64,000 nucleotides of DNA from Melioribacter sp. (GCA_026417975.1 JAOACD010000012.1:1-64000); one strand, 5' to 3'; counted from the first letter of the stretch, positions 6,638 to 16,648 are shown. Notes: generated by a model not told the origin, from the letters alone. Numbers and translations: made by a program.

Positions 6638-7582
6638 ATGAATATAAAAGCTCCTAGAAATAGAACTTTAAGACTAACAAAAAAAGAAAAATCTATTTAC
6701 TCTAAAAAACTTATAAAACTGTATTCAAGCACCGACGTAAACTCTATCATAAACAAAACTATAAATCAAGATTTATTTGAAGTATTAGATTACTTACCTG
6801 ATAATTTTGTTGATTTATTATTTGTTGACCCTCCATATAATATAAACAAGAATTTCAATTCAAACACTTTTAAAGAAATGAAAACCAAAGATTATGTAGA
6901 ATGGATTGATGCATGGCTATCTAAACTGATAAGAATATTAAAAAGAACAGCTTCCATTTATATATGTGGAGATTATCGTTCTTCATCTGCTATACAGGAA
7001 GTCGGAAGAAAATATTTCAAAGTAAGAAACAGAATAGTATGGGAAAGAGAAAAAGGTAGAGGAGCTAAAAAAAACTGGAAAAACAATACCGAGGACATTT
7101 GGTTCTTTACTATGAGTAATAATTATACTTTTAATGTAGAAGCAGTCAAATTAAAAAAGAAAGTAATTGCACCATATCGAGTTAATGGTAAACCAAAAGA
7201 TTGGGAAGAAACTCAAAACGGTAAATACAGATTAACATATCCTTCAAACATATGGACAGATATAACTGTTCCTTTTTGGTCAATGCCAGAAAATACAGAA
7301 CATCCCACTCAAAAACCTGAAAAGCTTCTTGCTAAAATAATATTAGCATCGAGCAACGAAGGAGATATTGTATTTGATCCATTTTTAGGTTCTGGGACAA
7401 CTTCTGTAGTAGCAAAAAAATTAAATAGAAAGTATGTAGGAGTAGAAATTGATACTTACTATGCATGTTTAGCAGAAAAAAGATTAGAAATGGCCGAAAA
7501 GGACAAATCTATTCAGGGGTATTTCGATGGTGTTTTTTGGGAAAGAAACTCTTTGTATGACAGATTAAAAAGCATAAAATAA
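6638..7582 (+). CDS. DNA methyltransferase (N6-adenine or N4-cytosine), orphan
   Basis: Type II-style DNA amino-methyltransferase. The catalytic DPPYN motif is near the N-terminus (residue 64 from this ATG). The AdoMet-binding FDPFLGSGTTS segment follows near the C-terminus with HPTQKPEKLL just before it, which is the beta-class order. The track begins at an in-frame TTG (6614) that adds eight residues; neither start has a clear Shine-Dalgarno site. No restriction endonuclease gene lies beside it, so it is an orphan and more likely involved in regulation, replication or self-protection than restriction. The recognition sequence cannot be read from the protein. It is 314 residues and ends about 30 bp from the convergent hutH. 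Confidence 0.9.
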   Translation: MNIKAPRNRTLRLTKKEKSIYSKKLIKLYSSTDVNSIINKTINQDLFEVLDYLPDNFVDLLFVDPPYNINKNFNSNTFKEMKTKDYVEWIDAWLSKLIRILKRTASIYICGDYRSSSAIQEVGRKYFKVRNRIVWEREKGRGAKKNWKNNTEDIWFFTMSNNYTFNVEAVKLKKKVIAPYRVNGKPKDWEETQNGKYRLTYPSNIWTDITVPFWSMPENTEHPTQKPEKLLAKIILASSNEGDIVFDPFLGSGTTSVVAKKLNRKYVGVEIDTYYACLAEKRLEMAEKDKSIQGYFDGVFWERNSLYDRLKSIK

Positions 7583-7613
7583 AACTTACAAAATAGTAAA
7601 ATAGTCAACATAA

Positions 7614-9173
7614 TTAATAGATTTTTACAACTTTCTCTACGCTTGATAATATTTCCCCACTTTTCACTAACACTAAAATCTTATCAATATCATTTTTAAT
7701 TAATCTATCATTTTTTAACGGTTGAATATTTTTACGAATTATTCTATAAGCTACATCTGTTCCTTTACCACATCTTAGAGGTTTAAGAAATTCAAGAGCT
7801 TGAGTTGCTGCCAATAATTCAAGAGAAATCACTGTTTGAGTATTTTTTAACACTTGATAACATTTCCTTGCAGCAATGGAGCCCATAGAATTAATGTCCT
7901 CTTTATTAGCCGAGGTAGGAATAGAATCAACACTTGCAGGATGAGAAAGAACTTTATTTTCTGAAACTAAAGAAGCAGCTGTGTATTGAAGCATCATATA
8001 ACCAGAATTTAATCCACCATTACTAGTAAGAAATTTGGGAAGTTTTTCTGAAGAACCATTTACAAGTCGATCAATTCTTCTTTCCGAAATGCTTGCAAGT
8101 TCAGAAAGAGCAATTGCCATAAAATCGAGAGGAAGAGCGATTGGTTCTCCATGAAAATTACCGCCACTTAAATAATCTTTTTCATCAGGGAAAATTATTG
8201 GATTATCATTAACAGAATTTAATTCAATCTCTATTTGAGTGCTCACAAAATTAATAGCATCTCTCACAGCTCCATGAATTTGAGGAATGCATCTTAATGA
8301 ATAAGCATCCTGAATTCTAGGATCGTTTTCTTTATGTGACTTTCTTATTTCGCTATTTTTTAATAGTGCTATTAAATTTTTTGCAACTGTAATTTGTCCT
8401 TTATAAGGTCTTAACCTATGCAAACGAATATCAAAAGCAGAATCTGTAGCTCGTAAAGCTTCGTGAGATAATGCTGCTGCAATATCTGCTAGTTTTATTA
8501 ATTTAAGTGCTTCTATACATATGTAGGCACCAAATGCAGTCATCATCTGAGTGCCATTAATCAAAGCTAATCCTTCCTTTGCAACAAGTTTAGCAGGTTT
8601 TAATCCAAATTTTTTAAATGCATTTTTTGCAGATAATGTTTTTGCTTTTTTTATTTCCTTCTCATCAAGAACATTTTCGATTATTTGAACATTACCATAC
8701 CCAATCATTGATAATACAAGATGAGCCAATGGAGCTAAATCACCACTTGAACCCACCGAACCTTGTGAGGGAATAACAGGAATAATATTGTAATTAATCA
8801 TATCAATTAATAATTGAAGTGTTTCCAATCTAATTCCCGAGTAGCCACTTGCAAGAGTATTTAATCGTAGAAGCATCATTAACTTTACAATATGAGGGGG
8901 AAGATTTTCTCCTACACCCGCAGAATGACTTATAATTAGATTTTTTTGAAGTCTTTCTATGTCATTTTTACTAATTATTGAACTCGAAAAAGCTCCAAAA
9001 CCTGTTGTAACACCATAAATAATTTTTCCATTCTTTATCCATTCATCTATTAATTTCCTTGATTTAAGTATTCTTTCTTTTGCCCCTAATGAAAGTTCAA
9101 TCTTCGGATTTTTATTCAAAAAATAATCTAGTTTGTTAAGAGATAATGAGTTCCCATCAATAACCAATTTCAT
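7614..9173 (-). CDS. hutH: Histidine ammonia-lyase (MIO enzyme)
   Basis: Converts L-histidine to trans-urocanate and ammonia in the cytosol. Matches to HutH are Tyr53 in YGVTTGFG, His83 in SHSAGVGE, the MIO-forming site in GSVGSSGDLAPLAHL, INGTQ, QDAYSLRCIPQIHGA, NDNPIIF, GGNFHGEP and PTSANKED. His83 is characteristic of histidine-specific lyases and argues against a PAL or TAL. The MIO triad is Ser-Ser-Gly (142-144) where the family normally has Ala-Ser-Gly. At 519 residues it is close to the usual 500-515. No hutU, hutI or hutG is present in the window, so the rest of the pathway must be elsewhere or absent. It converges with the methyltransferase gene. Confidence 0.93.
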   Translation of the reverse strand: MKLVIDGNSLSLNKLDYFLNKNPKIELSLGAKERILKSRKLIDEWIKNGKIIYGVTTGFGAFSSSIISKNDIERLQKNLIISHSAGVGENLPPHIVKLMMLLRLNTLASGYSGIRLETLQLLIDMINYNIIPVIPSQGSVGSSGDLAPLAHLVLSMIGYGNVQIIENVLDEKEIKKAKTLSAKNAFKKFGLKPAKLVAKEGLALINGTQMMTAFGAYICIEALKLIKLADIAAALSHEALRATDSAFDIRLHRLRPYKGQITVAKNLIALLKNSEIRKSHKENDPRIQDAYSLRCIPQIHGAVRDAINFVSTQIEIELNSVNDNPIIFPDEKDYLSGGNFHGEPIALPLDFMAIALSELASISERRIDRLVNGSSEKLPKFLTSNGGLNSGYMMLQYTAASLVSENKVLSHPASVDSIPTSANKEDINSMGSIAARKCYQVLKNTQTVISLELLAATQALEFLKPLRCGKGTDVAYRIIRKNIQPLKNDRLIKNDIDKILVLVKSGEILSSVEKVVKIY

Positions 9174-9261
9174 AAATTATTCCTATTCACTAATAAAATT
9201 ATTTTGGCAGGCCAATAACAAAAGGGATGATAGACATAATTGCATAAAATTTTTGTGCCTT

Positions 9262-10530
9262 TTAATTTTTATTATAAACCAATTTTAATATTCTATTCTG
9301 CACAGAAGCACTTGCCCGATATTTTAATAATACATAGTCATCTTTATAAACTGTATCAAGAACCTCTGCCAACTCATATATAAGAGAAATTTTTTTTGAC
9401 TGATTGTGTCTTAACTTAAGCTGATATTCTATAAAATTTCTTTCATAATATTTTAATAAATTCTCTTTAAGTTTGGGTATCCCTATCCCCCTTTCAGCAG
9501 ATATGAATAAACTATCAGGATAATGCTGTGTCAAAGTATTTAATACATCTCTATTTTTCAACGCATCAATTTTGTTGAAGATCTTTATCTGATTTTTTTT
9601 GTCACAATTCATTTGACTTAAAGTCTCTTCAACTACCTTTATATGCTCTTCATAATATTGATTTGTAATATCAATTACATGAAGAATTATATCTGCATCT
9701 CTAACAACATTTAATGTACTTTTAAATGATGCTATTAAATGATGTGGAAGTTTTCTGATAAATCCAACAGTATCGCTTATAAGTATTTTCTTATTTTTAT
9801 CTAATTCACATGATCTTGTTGTTGAATCGAGGGTTGCAAATAATTTATTTTCTGCAAGTACATTAGCATTAGTTAATCTATTCAATAAAGTTGATTTTCC
9901 AGCATTAGTATAACCAACAATAGCTGCAGTAATAAATTTTTTATGAGAAGAACTTTTAATAGTTTGTTGTGATTCAACTTTTTTAAGATTTTCTTTCAAT
10001 TTGCTTATTCTAGTTTTAATTAATCTTCTATCTGTTTCTATTTGTTTTTCACCAGGACCTTTTGTTCCTATTCCCCCATATTGTTTTGAAAGGTGAGTCC
10101 AAGCTCTAGTTAATCGTGGTAGCATATATTGAAGTTGAGCAAGTTCTACTTGTATTTTTGCTTCGCGTGTTTTTGCATGAGAGGCAAATATATCAAGTAT
10201 TAAACCACTTCTATCTAAAATTTTTCTACCAAACAATTTCTCGAGGTTACGAACTTGCCCAGGACTTAAGTCATCATCAAAAATAATTAACTGAATATCA
10301 TTAGGTTCTATTAACCGAGCAATTTCTTCTGCTTTACCTCTCCCTATAAAGTAAGCAGGATCTGGCTTCGATTTTTCTTGCATTATTTTAAATACTGTAT
10401 CTGCTCCAGCAGTATCCGCTAGCAGTTCTAATTCATCAAGGTGTTCTTCAATTTGTTCGGTTGTATATTCTCCTGTTGACAATGCTATAAGTATTGCTCT
10501 TTCTCTATCTGTTTTCTTTACTTCTACCAT
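9262..10530 (-). CDS. hflX: Ribosome-associated GTPase HflX
   Basis: Binds the 50S subunit and can split stalled or hibernating ribosomes. The N-terminal HflX domain has PAYFIGRGKAEEI and IIFDDDLSPGQVRNLE, followed by a helical linker with GGIGTKGPGEKQIETDRR. The G domain has G1 GYTNAGKS (206-213), G3 DTVGF (from 253) and G4 NKID. The length of 422 residues is typical. It stands between hutH and the envelope operon, on the same strand as both, with gaps of 56 and 88 bp. Confidence 0.96.
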   Translation of the reverse strand: MVEVKKTDRERAILIALSTGEYTTEQIEEHLDELELLADTAGADTVFKIMQEKSKPDPAYFIGRGKAEEIARLIEPNDIQLIIFDDDLSPGQVRNLEKLFGRKILDRSGLILDIFASHAKTREAKIQVELAQLQYMLPRLTRAWTHLSKQYGGIGTKGPGEKQIETDRRLIKTRISKLKENLKKVESQQTIKSSSHKKFITAAIVGYTNAGKSTLLNRLTNANVLAENKLFATLDSTTRSCELDKNKKILISDTVGFIRKLPHHLIASFKSTLNVVRDADIILHVIDITNQYYEEHIKVVEETLSQMNCDKKNQIKIFNKIDALKNRDVLNTLTQHYPDSLFISAERGIGIPKLKENLLKYYERNFIEYQLKLRHNQSKKISLIYELAEVLDTVYKDDYVLLKYRASASVQNRILKLVYNKN

Positions 10531-10586
10531 CTAAAAATATTATTTCGCTCCTTTTAATTTATAAACTAGAAACTATATCATTCAAT

Positions 10587-12677
10587 TCAATTTTCTGTAA
10601 TATCTTTTTTAGAACTCTTTGCTAAAAACATTTCAAAAAGTGCAAGAACAAATGCCAAAACCAAAAAGTGCTTCCATAGTTCTATTCCATACCTTGATTG
10701 ATAAATAATTTTTGTGTAGTTATCACCGGGTTTTAAGCTTATTATATTTTCATTATAGCCAATATCTTTCAAGTATTTTTCAAAATTCTCTATTGAATCA
10801 TATTCAGAAATAGATTCTTTAGGATCACAATTAACAGCAAAAAAATCAATTAAGTTATTGTTAGAATAAAATTTATAAATTCCTATAACATGAGTTCTAG
10901 TATAATTTAGAAAATTTTTATTAATGAGAGAATCTGTGTTAACAATTGTCTCGGAATTATCAGGATTTACAATTTTAATTAAATTTGTTTTAGCACTTTG
11001 AAGATTAACAACCAACTGGTCTCCTGCATAAAGTTTATTCTGAGACTTTGTTTTAGATGAAAGATAAAAAACTATCTTATTAACAATGGGAGCAAATAAC
11101 GATTTCAATGGAAAATTACTCCAGTCTAAAACAGGAGCTACATTAAAAAACAAAACTTTCCCTTTATCAAGTTTATATTCACTAAGAAAAGCAGAATTAT
11201 CATATAAAGAAATTATTGTTCTTGAATTATGACTGGGTTTGTTTTTTAGATAATAATAAATTTCTGGAGATTCTATTTTAGTTTTATTTATCTCCTCAAA
11301 TAAATCCTCGAACAAAGGATGCTTTAAATCTACAAAGCTGAATTGGTTAAAAAACTCGTTTGAATTTTGTTTTCCAGAAAATGATTGTGGTCCATCTATT
11401 TCAAGTACTCTTGATAAATTTTGTAAAGAACTTAAGGAACTTTTTGAACCAGGAAATAAAACTACACCACCACCATTTATAACATATCTCTTCAATTTCT
11501 CTGGTTCATTTATTTTATCTGCACCAATTACAATAACTACATCATAATTATCAAGACTTATTGATGAATAATATGACAAATCTTTTTCCGTTATTCGAAA
11601 CATTTCTATACCACTGTTCAAAAGTGCAAGTTTTACATACTTAGTATCAATTAAATTATCAGCTAATATTAATATTCGTACTACCGAAGGAATATAAAAT
11701 GCAGTATATCTTATATTATCATAATTAATACCGTCATCTTCAAGTTCTACATAAGTTGTTATTAATCCTGTATCACTCAAAGTTGTTTCCAAACTTAAAG
11801 TTTTTAATTCATGAGGGTTTAAGGAGATACTTTGCTGAGCAGTTTTTCTTTCGTTTACAAACAAAGATATTAATTTATTTTCAACATTAACATTAGAATA
11901 ATTCTTTACCTCAACAGAAAAACTTACAGTCTTGTTTTTTTCAAAAATTTGGTTATTAACTTTAAAATCTTCTATGCCAATATTTGTTATCTCTTTACTA
12001 TGAATATCAATTAAATAAAGGCGAACATCCTTTAATAGTCTTGATAAATTTATAAGTTCACCTTTATTATTGTATATTCGGCCCTTCTGTAAATCTGTGA
12101 AAATATAAATTTCTTTATTAAAGTTTTTTGATTGATATACAAAGTTTGCAGCTTTAAATAATGCTTCGTTAATTGTTTTTGTTTGATAAGAAATTTCAAT
12201 TTCATCGATAATTTTTTTTACATCTTCAAAGTTTGAGTAAGCTTTAAGTTCATAATTATCATTTACCACCAATGGTAAAACTGCTATTTCATCATTTACA
12301 TTAAAATTGCCAACTAAATTTTTTGCTATTTGTTTTGACCTGCTTAGATAAGAGCCAGAACTTGTTACAACTGACATACTGAAAGTATTATCAATTATAA
12401 AAACTGCTGTTGTTTTTGAATCTGCACTGAAAGATATAACCTTAATAGTTGGTCTTGCAAATGCAAAAACAAGAAAAACAATAATTAATACACGCAATAA
12501 AAGTAGAAGCCACTGTTTGATTTTTATTCTTCTAATTTTTGATTTCTGAAGTTCCTTCAAAAACTGCAGTGTGCTAAATTCAATTTTCTTAAGCTTACGC
12601 AGATTAAAAAAATGAAGTATAATTGGAATCGATGCTGCAAAAAGACCAAACAATATTGCTGGATTAAGGAATGTCAT
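10587..12677 (-). CDS. BatA/VWA-domain membrane protein with C-terminal anchor
   Basis: The N-terminus (LNPAILFGLFAASIPIILHF, then LRKLKKIEFSTLQFL) is the BatA 'aerotolerance regulator N-terminal' module with two membrane helices. A von Willebrand A domain follows with the metal site DNTFSMS, a D-x-T-x-S variant of the usual D-x-S-x-S. The central part is extracytoplasmic, beta-rich and includes a ThuA/GATase-like segment (YDVVIVIGADKIN, GGGVVLFPGS). A last helix (FLVLAFVLALFEMFLA) sits at the C-terminus. The family is widespread in Bacteroidota, but the substrate and partners are unknown. It overlaps the glycosyltransferase by 4 bp. No MoxR or BatB neighbour is present. Confidence 0.85.
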   Translation of the reverse strand: MTFLNPAILFGLFAASIPIILHFFNLRKLKKIEFSTLQFLKELQKSKIRRIKIKQWLLLLLRVLIIVFLVFAFARPTIKVISFSADSKTTAVFIIDNTFSMSVVTSSGSYLSRSKQIAKNLVGNFNVNDEIAVLPLVVNDNYELKAYSNFEDVKKIIDEIEISYQTKTINEALFKAANFVYQSKNFNKEIYIFTDLQKGRIYNNKGELINLSRLLKDVRLYLIDIHSKEITNIGIEDFKVNNQIFEKNKTVSFSVEVKNYSNVNVENKLISLFVNERKTAQQSISLNPHELKTLSLETTLSDTGLITTYVELEDDGINYDNIRYTAFYIPSVVRILILADNLIDTKYVKLALLNSGIEMFRITEKDLSYYSSISLDNYDVVIVIGADKINEPEKLKRYVINGGGVVLFPGSKSSLSSLQNLSRVLEIDGPQSFSGKQNSNEFFNQFSFVDLKHPLFEDLFEEINKTKIESPEIYYYLKNKPSHNSRTIISLYDNSAFLSEYKLDKGKVLFFNVAPVLDWSNFPLKSLFAPIVNKIVFYLSSKTKSQNKLYAGDQLVVNLQSAKTNLIKIVNPDNSETIVNTDSLINKNFLNYTRTHVIGIYKFYSNNNLIDFFAVNCDPKESISEYDSIENFEKYLKDIGYNENIISLKPGDNYTKIIYQSRYGIELWKHFLVLAFVLALFEMFLAKSSKKDITEN

Positions 12678-13807
12678 CTTTTATTTAACCTACCTCTTTC
12701 AATTGCTCTTTGGTAAATATCTATAAGCTTATTCGTAAAAACATTTATGTCAAAAAGTTCTACTGCTCTTTTTCTTGCTTCTAATCCAAATTTTTGTCTT
12801 AACTGTGGATTGTTAATAAGAATCTCAACTTTTTCTGCAAGTTCTTTCCAATTTTGTTTATTAAATAAAAACGAGGTAACACCATCAACTGCAATATCAA
12901 GAACACCATCAGAATTAGAGCAAACAGAAGGTTTTCCCATGCTTAATGCTTCTGCTAATGCAATTCCAAAAGCTTCGGCATGAGATGGAAAAACAAAAAT
13001 ATCCATTGCTGCTAAAACTTCTGGAGTATCTTTTCTAAATCCGGTAAAAATAATTTTACCATCTAATCCAAATCTACTTGAAAGCAACTTAATTGAATTT
13101 TCGTAATCTTGTTCTCCTCTACTTGCTTCTCCTACAATCATAAATTTTAAATTACGATATTTTTCAGACAAATATTTTGCAGCACTTATAAATTCTTCAT
13201 GACCTTTGCCCGGACTAAATCTTGCTATCATTCCTATAAGCAGCTCGTCATCTTTAATATTAAATTCATTTCTTACTGATGAACGATTAATTTTTTCGGG
13301 ATTAAATTTTTCTGTATCAATTGCATTATGAAGAAGTATAATCTTTTCTTCAGATAATGAAGTTGTGTCAAGTAAGTTTTTAGCAATTACTCTGCTTATA
13401 GCGAGTGCATAGGTAACTCTTCTATAAATTACTCTATGAAGAAAATCTTTTTTAATTACGTAAGAGCCCATTTGTTTTGATAATATAACTGGTGTATTTA
13501 GTCTTGCTAATTTCAATGCAGGAATTATCAACCATAAATCTTTTGAAGAGCCACAATGTATTATATCAAAATTGCTCTTTGTTAGAAATATAGAAGTCTT
13601 AATTATCTCTATTGGATGAAAGTAATTAGAAAACTTAGAAGAACGAACTTTAATTTTTTCGTTTAAAGCTTCTTTATAAATTCTAGAATTTGGATAACAT
13701 AAAAGTACTGTATTAATTCCTCTTTTATTCAACTGTTTTACGGTCTGAAGTGCATACATTTCTAGACCGCCCCAGCTTTTTGACAAACAAGTTTTTAATA
13801 CTTTCAT
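12674..13807 (-). CDS. Glycosyltransferase family 4 (GT-B)
   Basis: A retaining GT-B glycosyltransferase. The N-terminal part opens MKVLKTCLSKSWGGLEMYAL, a typical acceptor-domain start. The C-terminal half has IGMIARFSPGKGHEEFI and the E-x7-E region SHAEAFGIALAEALSMGKPS, which binds the nucleotide sugar. Acceptor and sugar are not predictable. It lies between the SpoIID-like gene (1-bp overlap) and the BatA-like gene (4-bp overlap), so the three are almost certainly one transcript concerned with the envelope. Length 377 residues. Confidence 0.92.
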   Translation of the reverse strand: MKVLKTCLSKSWGGLEMYALQTVKQLNKRGINTVLLCYPNSRIYKEALNEKIKVRSSKFSNYFHPIEIIKTSIFLTKSNFDIIHCGSSKDLWLIIPALKLARLNTPVILSKQMGSYVIKKDFLHRVIYRRVTYALAISRVIAKNLLDTTSLSEEKIILLHNAIDTEKFNPEKINRSSVRNEFNIKDDELLIGMIARFSPGKGHEEFISAAKYLSEKYRNLKFMIVGEASRGEQDYENSIKLLSSRFGLDGKIIFTGFRKDTPEVLAAMDIFVFPSHAEAFGIALAEALSMGKPSVCSNSDGVLDIAVDGVTSFLFNKQNWKELAEKVEILINNPQLRQKFGLEARKRAVELFDINVFTNKLIDIYQRAIERGRLNKR

Positions 13808-15150
13808 TAATAAATCTTATGAATACTTGCACCTTTGTAATAATGAAGTAAGATTTCGTCGAAAAGATAGCCAAGTTCACCCATAACTGCAGCACCTATC
13901 TGACATAAACCAACTCCGTGACCCCAACCTGCACCTACTAAAATAAATTTTTGAGGAATGCCTTCGATAATATCTTTTTCTTCAACAAAAAAAGCCGAAC
14001 TATAAAGATGTGTTCTAGAAAGCAATTTTCTTATTTCAAGTTCTTTTCCTATAACCATTTGCCTTTTTGAGCCTATTATTTTCAGTTTTATTATCCTTCC
14101 TGAATATCCTCGTTCCAATGGTTGAAGATGTAATATATTTCCAAAATCGATCCCACTTTTTGTTTTTATTATCTCCGACAGCTCTTCTTGTAAATATTCA
14201 ACCTTCCATCTAAAGTAATTATTTTCGGAAGAGATGTTATTTAATTGGTCATAATCATTCAGCACTTGAGAAAGAATCTTTTTATTGATTGTATTACAAA
14301 AAGCATGAGGAGAAGATTTTATCCACTTAATTGCATTTTCCTCTTTTGTTAAGTCGTAATCTAATCCTTCAATTTCAAACTTATAATCAAAGACAGGAAC
14401 CAGGTAATGATATTTTACAGGTTCCCATACATTCTCGTAAGATTCTGTAATTCCACCACAACATTTCGAATATCTTGCATCACAAATCTTATTATCATAC
14501 ATTAATACTAAACCTTTGGTAGAATCAACAGCTTCGTATACATTTTCATTAATAATTCTTGTAATTCCTTGATATCTTTGACAATGGTCGTCAGCGCAAA
14601 AATCATAATTTTTATGTTCTATTCTGTGATACCAACGAATTATTTCATCATCAGTTTTAAACTCAGTATTATTAATTAATTTATCTTTTGCTTTTTCTAA
14701 TTGTGCTAATACCCAACTTCTAGAAACTACAGCGTGTGCTTTCAACAATTCAAGTGAACTATTTGGATTCATTTCAGAAGAAATAACAGAAGTTAAATAA
14801 TCTTCAAGAGGAATTATATTTATTGCAGTTAGTACTGAATTCTCCTTTATAATTTTTAAGACTCCATTAAATCTCTGCCTTTCCTTTCTTTCCCAGTGAA
14901 AATCTTTACCGATAGTAACATCATAAATTAAGAAAGATTCCATTTCATAATCATTGGGATAAAGAATAACTTCATCGGCAGATAGAATTTCTATAGAATT
15001 CTGCTTGATAACTATTTTATTGCCAATTAATTCTGCAACACAATTACCGCTTACTTTTTTTCCAGTTGAACTATCATAAAAAAGTCCATACAAATCAAAT
15101 CTAATCTTTGGAGCACTAACAATGCCAATACTAATATCAGGATTATTCAT
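13807..15150 (-). CDS. SpoIID/LytB-domain protein
   Basis: Related to SpoIID and amidase enhancers, which cleave denuded peptidoglycan glycan strands or stimulate amidases. Hallmarks are LEDYLTSVISSEMNPNSSLE, LLKAHAVVSRSW, the Cys/His pair segment DARYSKCCGGITE and the C-terminal WGHGVGLCQIGAAVMGELG. No signal peptide is obvious at the annotated start (MNNPDISIGIVSAPKI), so export is unclear. In non-sporulating Bacteroidota/Chlorobi a septal or remodelling role is more likely than sporulation. It is the first gene of the three-gene leftward operon, facing away from rimO. Confidence 0.88.
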   Translation of the reverse strand: MNNPDISIGIVSAPKIRFDLYGLFYDSSTGKKVSGNCVAELIGNKIVIKQNSIEILSADEVILYPNDYEMESFLIYDVTIGKDFHWERKERQRFNGVLKIIKENSVLTAINIIPLEDYLTSVISSEMNPNSSLELLKAHAVVSRSWVLAQLEKAKDKLINNTEFKTDDEIIRWYHRIEHKNYDFCADDHCQRYQGITRIINENVYEAVDSTKGLVLMYDNKICDARYSKCCGGITESYENVWEPVKYHYLVPVFDYKFEIEGLDYDLTKEENAIKWIKSSPHAFCNTINKKILSQVLNDYDQLNNISSENNYFRWKVEYLQEELSEIIKTKSGIDFGNILHLQPLERGYSGRIIKLKIIGSKRQMVIGKELEIRKLLSRTHLYSSAFFVEEKDIIEGIPQKFILVGAGWGHGVGLCQIGAAVMGELGYLFDEILLHYYKGASIHKIY

Positions 15151-15313
15151 AAACCCAACAAAAAATTATTTTATAAATAAATATAGCAACGGATTAATTA
15201 AATAAATAGAGAATAAAAATTAAATAGCTTATTAATTCCATTATAAACTATATTAAGGTTAATTTCGTTATTAATGCATGTAATCAATTAAGAATTTTTT
15301 TTACCAAGTTAGT

Positions 15314-15321
15314 TATTTTTG
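15314..15321 (+). promoter_or_regulatory. Bacteroidota-type -7 box before rimO
   Basis: TATTTTTG fits TAnnTTTG and lies 28 nt before the ATG (measured from the start of the box). An AAAGGG site lies just before the start codon. Confidence 0.4.
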
Positions 15322-15341
15322 CTACTAAACTTAAAGGGAAT

Positions 15342-16631
15342 ATGAGAAAGAAACATAAAATATCTGTAATAACGCTTGGATGCTCAAAAAATACAGTTGA
15401 TTCTGAAAGATTAATGAATCAGCTTAAGCTTAATCATTTCGATTTATCTATAAATCCCAATGATGCAGATGCAATCATTATAAACACCTGTGGATTTATT
15501 GAAGCTGCTAAAGAGGAATCAATTAATACAATATTAGAAGCAGTTGAGCTCAAGAAAAAAGGTAAAATAAAAAAAGTTGTTGTAATTGGATGTTTATCAG
15601 AAAGATATGCTAAAGAATTAAGAAAAGAAATTCCTGAAGTCGATTCATTTTTTGGAACTGAAGCCTATGAAAGTATTTTAAAAGATTTTGGTGGTAATTT
15701 GAAATATGAACTCCTTGGAGAAAGATTATTAACTACACCAAGTCACTTTGCTTATTTAAAAATTTCAGAAGGCTGTAATCGTCCCTGTTCTTTTTGTGCA
15801 ATCCCATTAATGAGAGGCAAACATAAATCAAAACCAATTGAAGAGTTAATTCATGAAGCTGAATTTCTTTCCTCAAAAGGTGTAAAGGAATTAATTCTAA
15901 TTGCACAAGACACAACAGATTACGGCACCGATTTATATGGTAAAAAAAGTATTGCAGAATTAATAAATTATCTTTCATTAATTAAAGGAATTGAATGGAT
16001 TAGATTAATGTATGCTTATCCTTCACAATTCCCAGAAAATTTAATTGAAACCATTGCCGAAAATCCTAAAGTATGCAAATATATTGATTTACCCCTTCAG
16101 CATATATCAGACAAAATTCTTCGTTCGATGAGAAGAGGAATAACAAAACGAAGAACTATTAGTCTAATTAACAAACTAAGGGAAAAAATTCCTAATTTAA
16201 CTTTAAGAACAACATTTATAGTTGGTTATCCTGAAGAGACAGACGAAGATTTTGAGGAACTTTATAATTTTGTAAAAGATATACAGTTTGAACGATTGGG
16301 AGTTTTTACCTATTCAATGGAAGAAAATACTGCAAGTTATATTCTTGGAGATCCCATCCCGGCTGAAGTTAAAGAAGAAAGGAAAGCTGCCCTAATGGAG
16401 CTTCAAAAAGAAATATCACTAAACAAAAATAAGAACCTTGTTGGAAAAGAGTTAAAAGTTTTAATAGACTCTAAAGAAAATGAATTTTATATAGGAAGAA
16501 CAGAAAAAGATGCTCCTGAAGTCGATGGAGAAATTTATATTCACACAAATAAAAATCTAAAAATTGGTGAGTTTTATAGTGCTGAAATTTATGATTGCAA
16601 TGAGTATGATTTATTTGGTAAATTAAGATAA
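15342..16631 (+). CDS. rimO: Ribosomal protein S12 methylthiotransferase RimO
   Basis: Adds a methylthio group to an Asp of ribosomal protein S12. The UPF0004 domain supplies Cys14, Cys50 and Cys84 for one cluster (LGCSKNTVDSERL, INTCGFI, IGCLSERY). The radical SAM domain supplies Cys145, Cys149 and Cys152 (CNRPCSFC). LGCSKNTVDSE and the following LPLQHISDKILRSMRRG fit RimO better than MiaB. The C-terminal ~65 residues form the TRAM domain. Length 429 is normal. It begins a rightward run of six genes with short gaps or overlaps. Confidence 0.96.
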   Translation: MRKKHKISVITLGCSKNTVDSERLMNQLKLNHFDLSINPNDADAIIINTCGFIEAAKEESINTILEAVELKKKGKIKKVVVIGCLSERYAKELRKEIPEVDSFFGTEAYESILKDFGGNLKYELLGERLLTTPSHFAYLKISEGCNRPCSFCAIPLMRGKHKSKPIEELIHEAEFLSSKGVKELILIAQDTTDYGTDLYGKKSIAELINYLSLIKGIEWIRLMYAYPSQFPENLIETIAENPKVCKYIDLPLQHISDKILRSMRRGITKRRTISLINKLREKIPNLTLRTTFIVGYPEETDEDFEELYNFVKDIQFERLGVFTYSMEENTASYILGDPIPAEVKEERKAALMELQKEISLNKNKNLVGKELKVLIDSKENEFYIGRTEKDAPEVDGEIYIHTNKNLKIGEFYSAEIYDCNEYDLFGKLR

Positions 16632-16648
16632 GATAAAGGAACACTAAG

